24,521 nt of DNA from the NCBI GenBank assembly GCA_009693225.1, contig SHXP01000005.1:1-24521 (forward strand), in the 5' to 3' direction. Shown piece after piece: positions 23,042 to 24,521 of this stretch. The DNA is from Limnohabitans sp. (GTDB lineage: Bacteria > Pseudomonadota > Gammaproteobacteria > Burkholderiales > Burkholderiaceae_C). The notes under the pieces are model-generated. The model was not told where the DNA came from. It ran no database searches and saw only the letters and a list, made by a program, of their open reading frames with translations. The stretch's first letter is position 1. Every line of letters starts with the position of its first letter. A program made the position numbers and the translations under genes.

Positions 23042-24521
23042 ATGAAACGGATGCTGATCAACGCCACGCAAGCTGAAGAGCGCCGCCTGGCCATCGTCGA
23101 CGGACAAAAACTGCTCGACTACGAAATAGAAATCGAAGGGCGCGAACAGCGCAAAGGCAATATTTACAAAGCCGTGGTGACACGCGTCGAACCGTCTCTG
23201 GAAGCCTGTTTTGTCGACTACGGCGAAGAGCGCCACGGTTTTCTGCCGTTCAAGGAAATCTCCAAACAGTATTTCTCCAGCAATGTGTCTGCCTCGCAGG
23301 CGCGCATCCAGGATGTTATCCGCGAAGGCCAGGAACTGCTGATTCAAGTGGAAAAAGAAGAACGCGGTAACAAGGGTGCTGCGCTGACCACGTTTATTTC
23401 CCTCGCCGGCCGCTATGTGGTGCTGATGCCGAACAACCCGCGCGGCGGCGGTGTCAGCCGGCGAATTGAAGGCGAAGACAGAACAGAGTTGAAAGAGGCC
23501 ATGGACCAGTTGGAATACCCCAACGGCATGTCCATCATTGCGCGTACCGCCGGCATCGGCCGCAGCGCCCCGGAATTGCAATGGGACTTGAACTACCTGC
23601 TCAAGTTATGGGCAGCGATTGACGACGCCGCCAAGGGCGGCAAAGGCGCTTTCCTGATTTACCAGGAATCCAGCCTGGTGATTCGCGCCATCCGCGATTA
23701 CTTCAACAACGACATCGGCGACATCCTGATCGATACCGACGACATCTATGACCAGGCGCAGCAATTCATGGCCCACGTCATGCCCGAACACGCCGCACGC
23801 ATCAAACGTTACCGCGACGACACGCCGCTGTTCAGCCGTTTTCAGATCGAGCACCAGATTGAATCCGCTTATGCCCGCACCGTGACACTGCCCTCCGGCG
23901 GCGCCATCGTTATCGACCAGACCGAAGCATTGGTATCGGTTGACGTCAACTCGGCGCGCGCCATCAAAGGCGGCGACATCGAGGAAACCGCCACCCACAC
24001 CAACCTGGAGGCCGCCGACGAAGTGGCGCGCCAGATGCGTTTGCGCGACTTGAGCGGCCTGATCGTCATCGACTTCATCGATATGGATGAATCGAAAAAC
24101 CGACGCGAAGTGGAAAACCGCTTGCGCGTTGCGCTACGCCAGGACCGCGCGCGCGTGCAATTCGGCACCATCAGCAAGTTCGGTTTGATGGAAATGAGCC
24201 GCCAGCGTCTGCGCCCAGCGCTGTCCGAAGGCGCATCGATTCCCTGCCCTCGTTGCGGCGGTTCCGGCCATGTGCGCGACACCGAGAGCTCTGCGCTGCA
24301 AATTCTGCGCATCATCCAGGAAGAGTCGATGAAAGAAAACACCGCCGCCGTGCATGCTCAAGTGCCGGTGGAAGTCGCTTCTTTTCTGTTGAACGAGAAA
24401 CGTCCTGAAATCGCCAAGATCGAATTGAAGCAACGCACCCATGTGCTGCTGATTCCAAACAAGGGGCTGGAAACACCGAACTACAAACTCGAACGCCTCA
24501 AGCACGACGACCCGCGTCTGG
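23042..24521 (+). CDS. rne: ribonuclease E, N-terminal part (cut by window edge)
   Basis: Endoribonuclease that processes rRNA and tRNA precursors and starts mRNA decay. About 493 residues are present, with no stop before the edge. The start MKRMLINATQAEERRLA is typical. The S1 domain follows at about 36-120 (GNIYKAVVTRVEPSLEACFVDYG region). The DNase I-like catalytic part has VDVNSARAIKG with Asp301 and IDFIDMDESKNR with Asp347. The Zn-link cysteines CPRC are at 402 and 405. These correspond to E. coli Asp303, Asp346, Cys404 and Cys407. Whether the C-terminal degradosome scaffold is present cannot be seen. The smaller paralogue RNase G is less likely given the position beside rluC. Confidence 0.95.
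   Translation, partial: MKRMLINATQAEERRLAIVDGQKLLDYEIEIEGREQRKGNIYKAVVTRVEPSLEACFVDYGEERHGFLPFKEISKQYFSSNVSASQARIQDVIREGQELLIQVEKEERGNKGAALTTFISLAGRYVVLMPNNPRGGGVSRRIEGEDRTELKEAMDQLEYPNGMSIIARTAGIGRSAPELQWDLNYLLKLWAAIDDAAKGGKGAFLIYQESSLVIRAIRDYFNNDIGDILIDTDDIYDQAQQFMAHVMPEHAARIKRYRDDTPLFSRFQIEHQIESAYARTVTLPSGGAIVIDQTEALVSVDVNSARAIKGGDIEETATHTNLEAADEVARQMRLRDLSGLIVIDFIDMDESKNRREVENRLRVALRQDRARVQFGTISKFGLMEMSRQRLRPALSEGASIPCPRCGGSGHVRDTESSALQILRIIQEESMKENTAAVHAQVPVEVASFLLNEKRPEIAKIELKQRTHVLLIPNKGLETPNYKLERLKHDDPRL

Noticed and set aside
1..24521. Insertion sequences, prophage, CRISPR, tRNA or rRNA genes
   Set aside because: I looked on both strands for transposase motifs, regular spaced repeats and tRNA-like cloverleaf ends and saw none; a covariance-model scan would be needed to be certain about tRNAs.

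Overview
This window is a block of chromosomal housekeeping genes from a betaproteobacterium, most likely of the order Burkholderiales. The evidence is gene order (rne | rluC-gph-Rieske-sppA | maf-methyltransferase | yceD-rpmF-plsX-fabHDG-acpP-fabF | degP | lepA-lepB-rnc-era-recO-pdxJ-acpS-nagZ), moderate-to-high GC by eye, and protein style. I cannot name a genus. I see no insertion sequence, phage gene, CRISPR array, tRNA or rRNA, and no obviously foreign gene. The window is mainly conserved core genome, with unexplained structure in a few intergenic stretches.

Layout from left to right. 1-320: non-coding DNA before lysS. 321-1859 (+): lysS. 1921-2187 (-): a small CxxC/CxxC zinc-ribbon-like protein. 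2283-9702 (-): a tightly packed, probably translationally coupled operon read lepA, lepB, rnc, era, recO, pdxJ, acpS, nagZ. It combines translation and membrane-protein maturation, RNA processing and ribosome assembly, DNA repair, vitamin B6, acyl-carrier activation and cell-wall recycling. 9703-10172: a 470-bp non-coding stretch with a cluster of DnaA-box-like 9-mers, a candidate promoter, a structured leader or small RNA and a strong intrinsic terminator just before lepA. 10173-11663 (-): a periplasmic Do/MucD-type serine protease. 11767-17387 (-): the fatty-acid and phospholipid initiation cluster rpmF-plsX-fabH-fabD-fabG-acpP-fabF, ending in a clear terminator. 17489-18016 (-): yceD. 18044-19424 (+): maf (yceF) and an RsmI-like methyltransferase. 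19470-22527 (-): rluC, gph-like phosphatase, Rieske protein and sppA-like peptidase, read in that order. 22528-23041: long, hairpin-rich leader of rne. 23042-24521 (+): N-terminal part of RNase E, cut by the window edge.

How it fits together: the fab cluster makes and initiates fatty acids on ACP. AcpS, encoded in the neighbouring operon, activates ACP with phosphopantetheine, and PlsX diverts acyl chains to phospholipid. YceD, L32, RNase III, Era, RluC and RNase E all act on ribosome or RNA maturation. LepB, DegP and SppA handle exported proteins and signal peptides.

Most worth a second look: (1) the lepA leader, where the 5' segment of the predicted RNA can pair with one arm of the terminator, as an attenuator would; (2) the DnaA-box-like array with 11-bp spacing overlapping its promoter; (3) the apparent absence of rpoE/rseA/rseB between fabF and degP and of the DUF4845 gene between lepB and rnc, both expected from related gene orders. 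None of these has been confirmed by a search.
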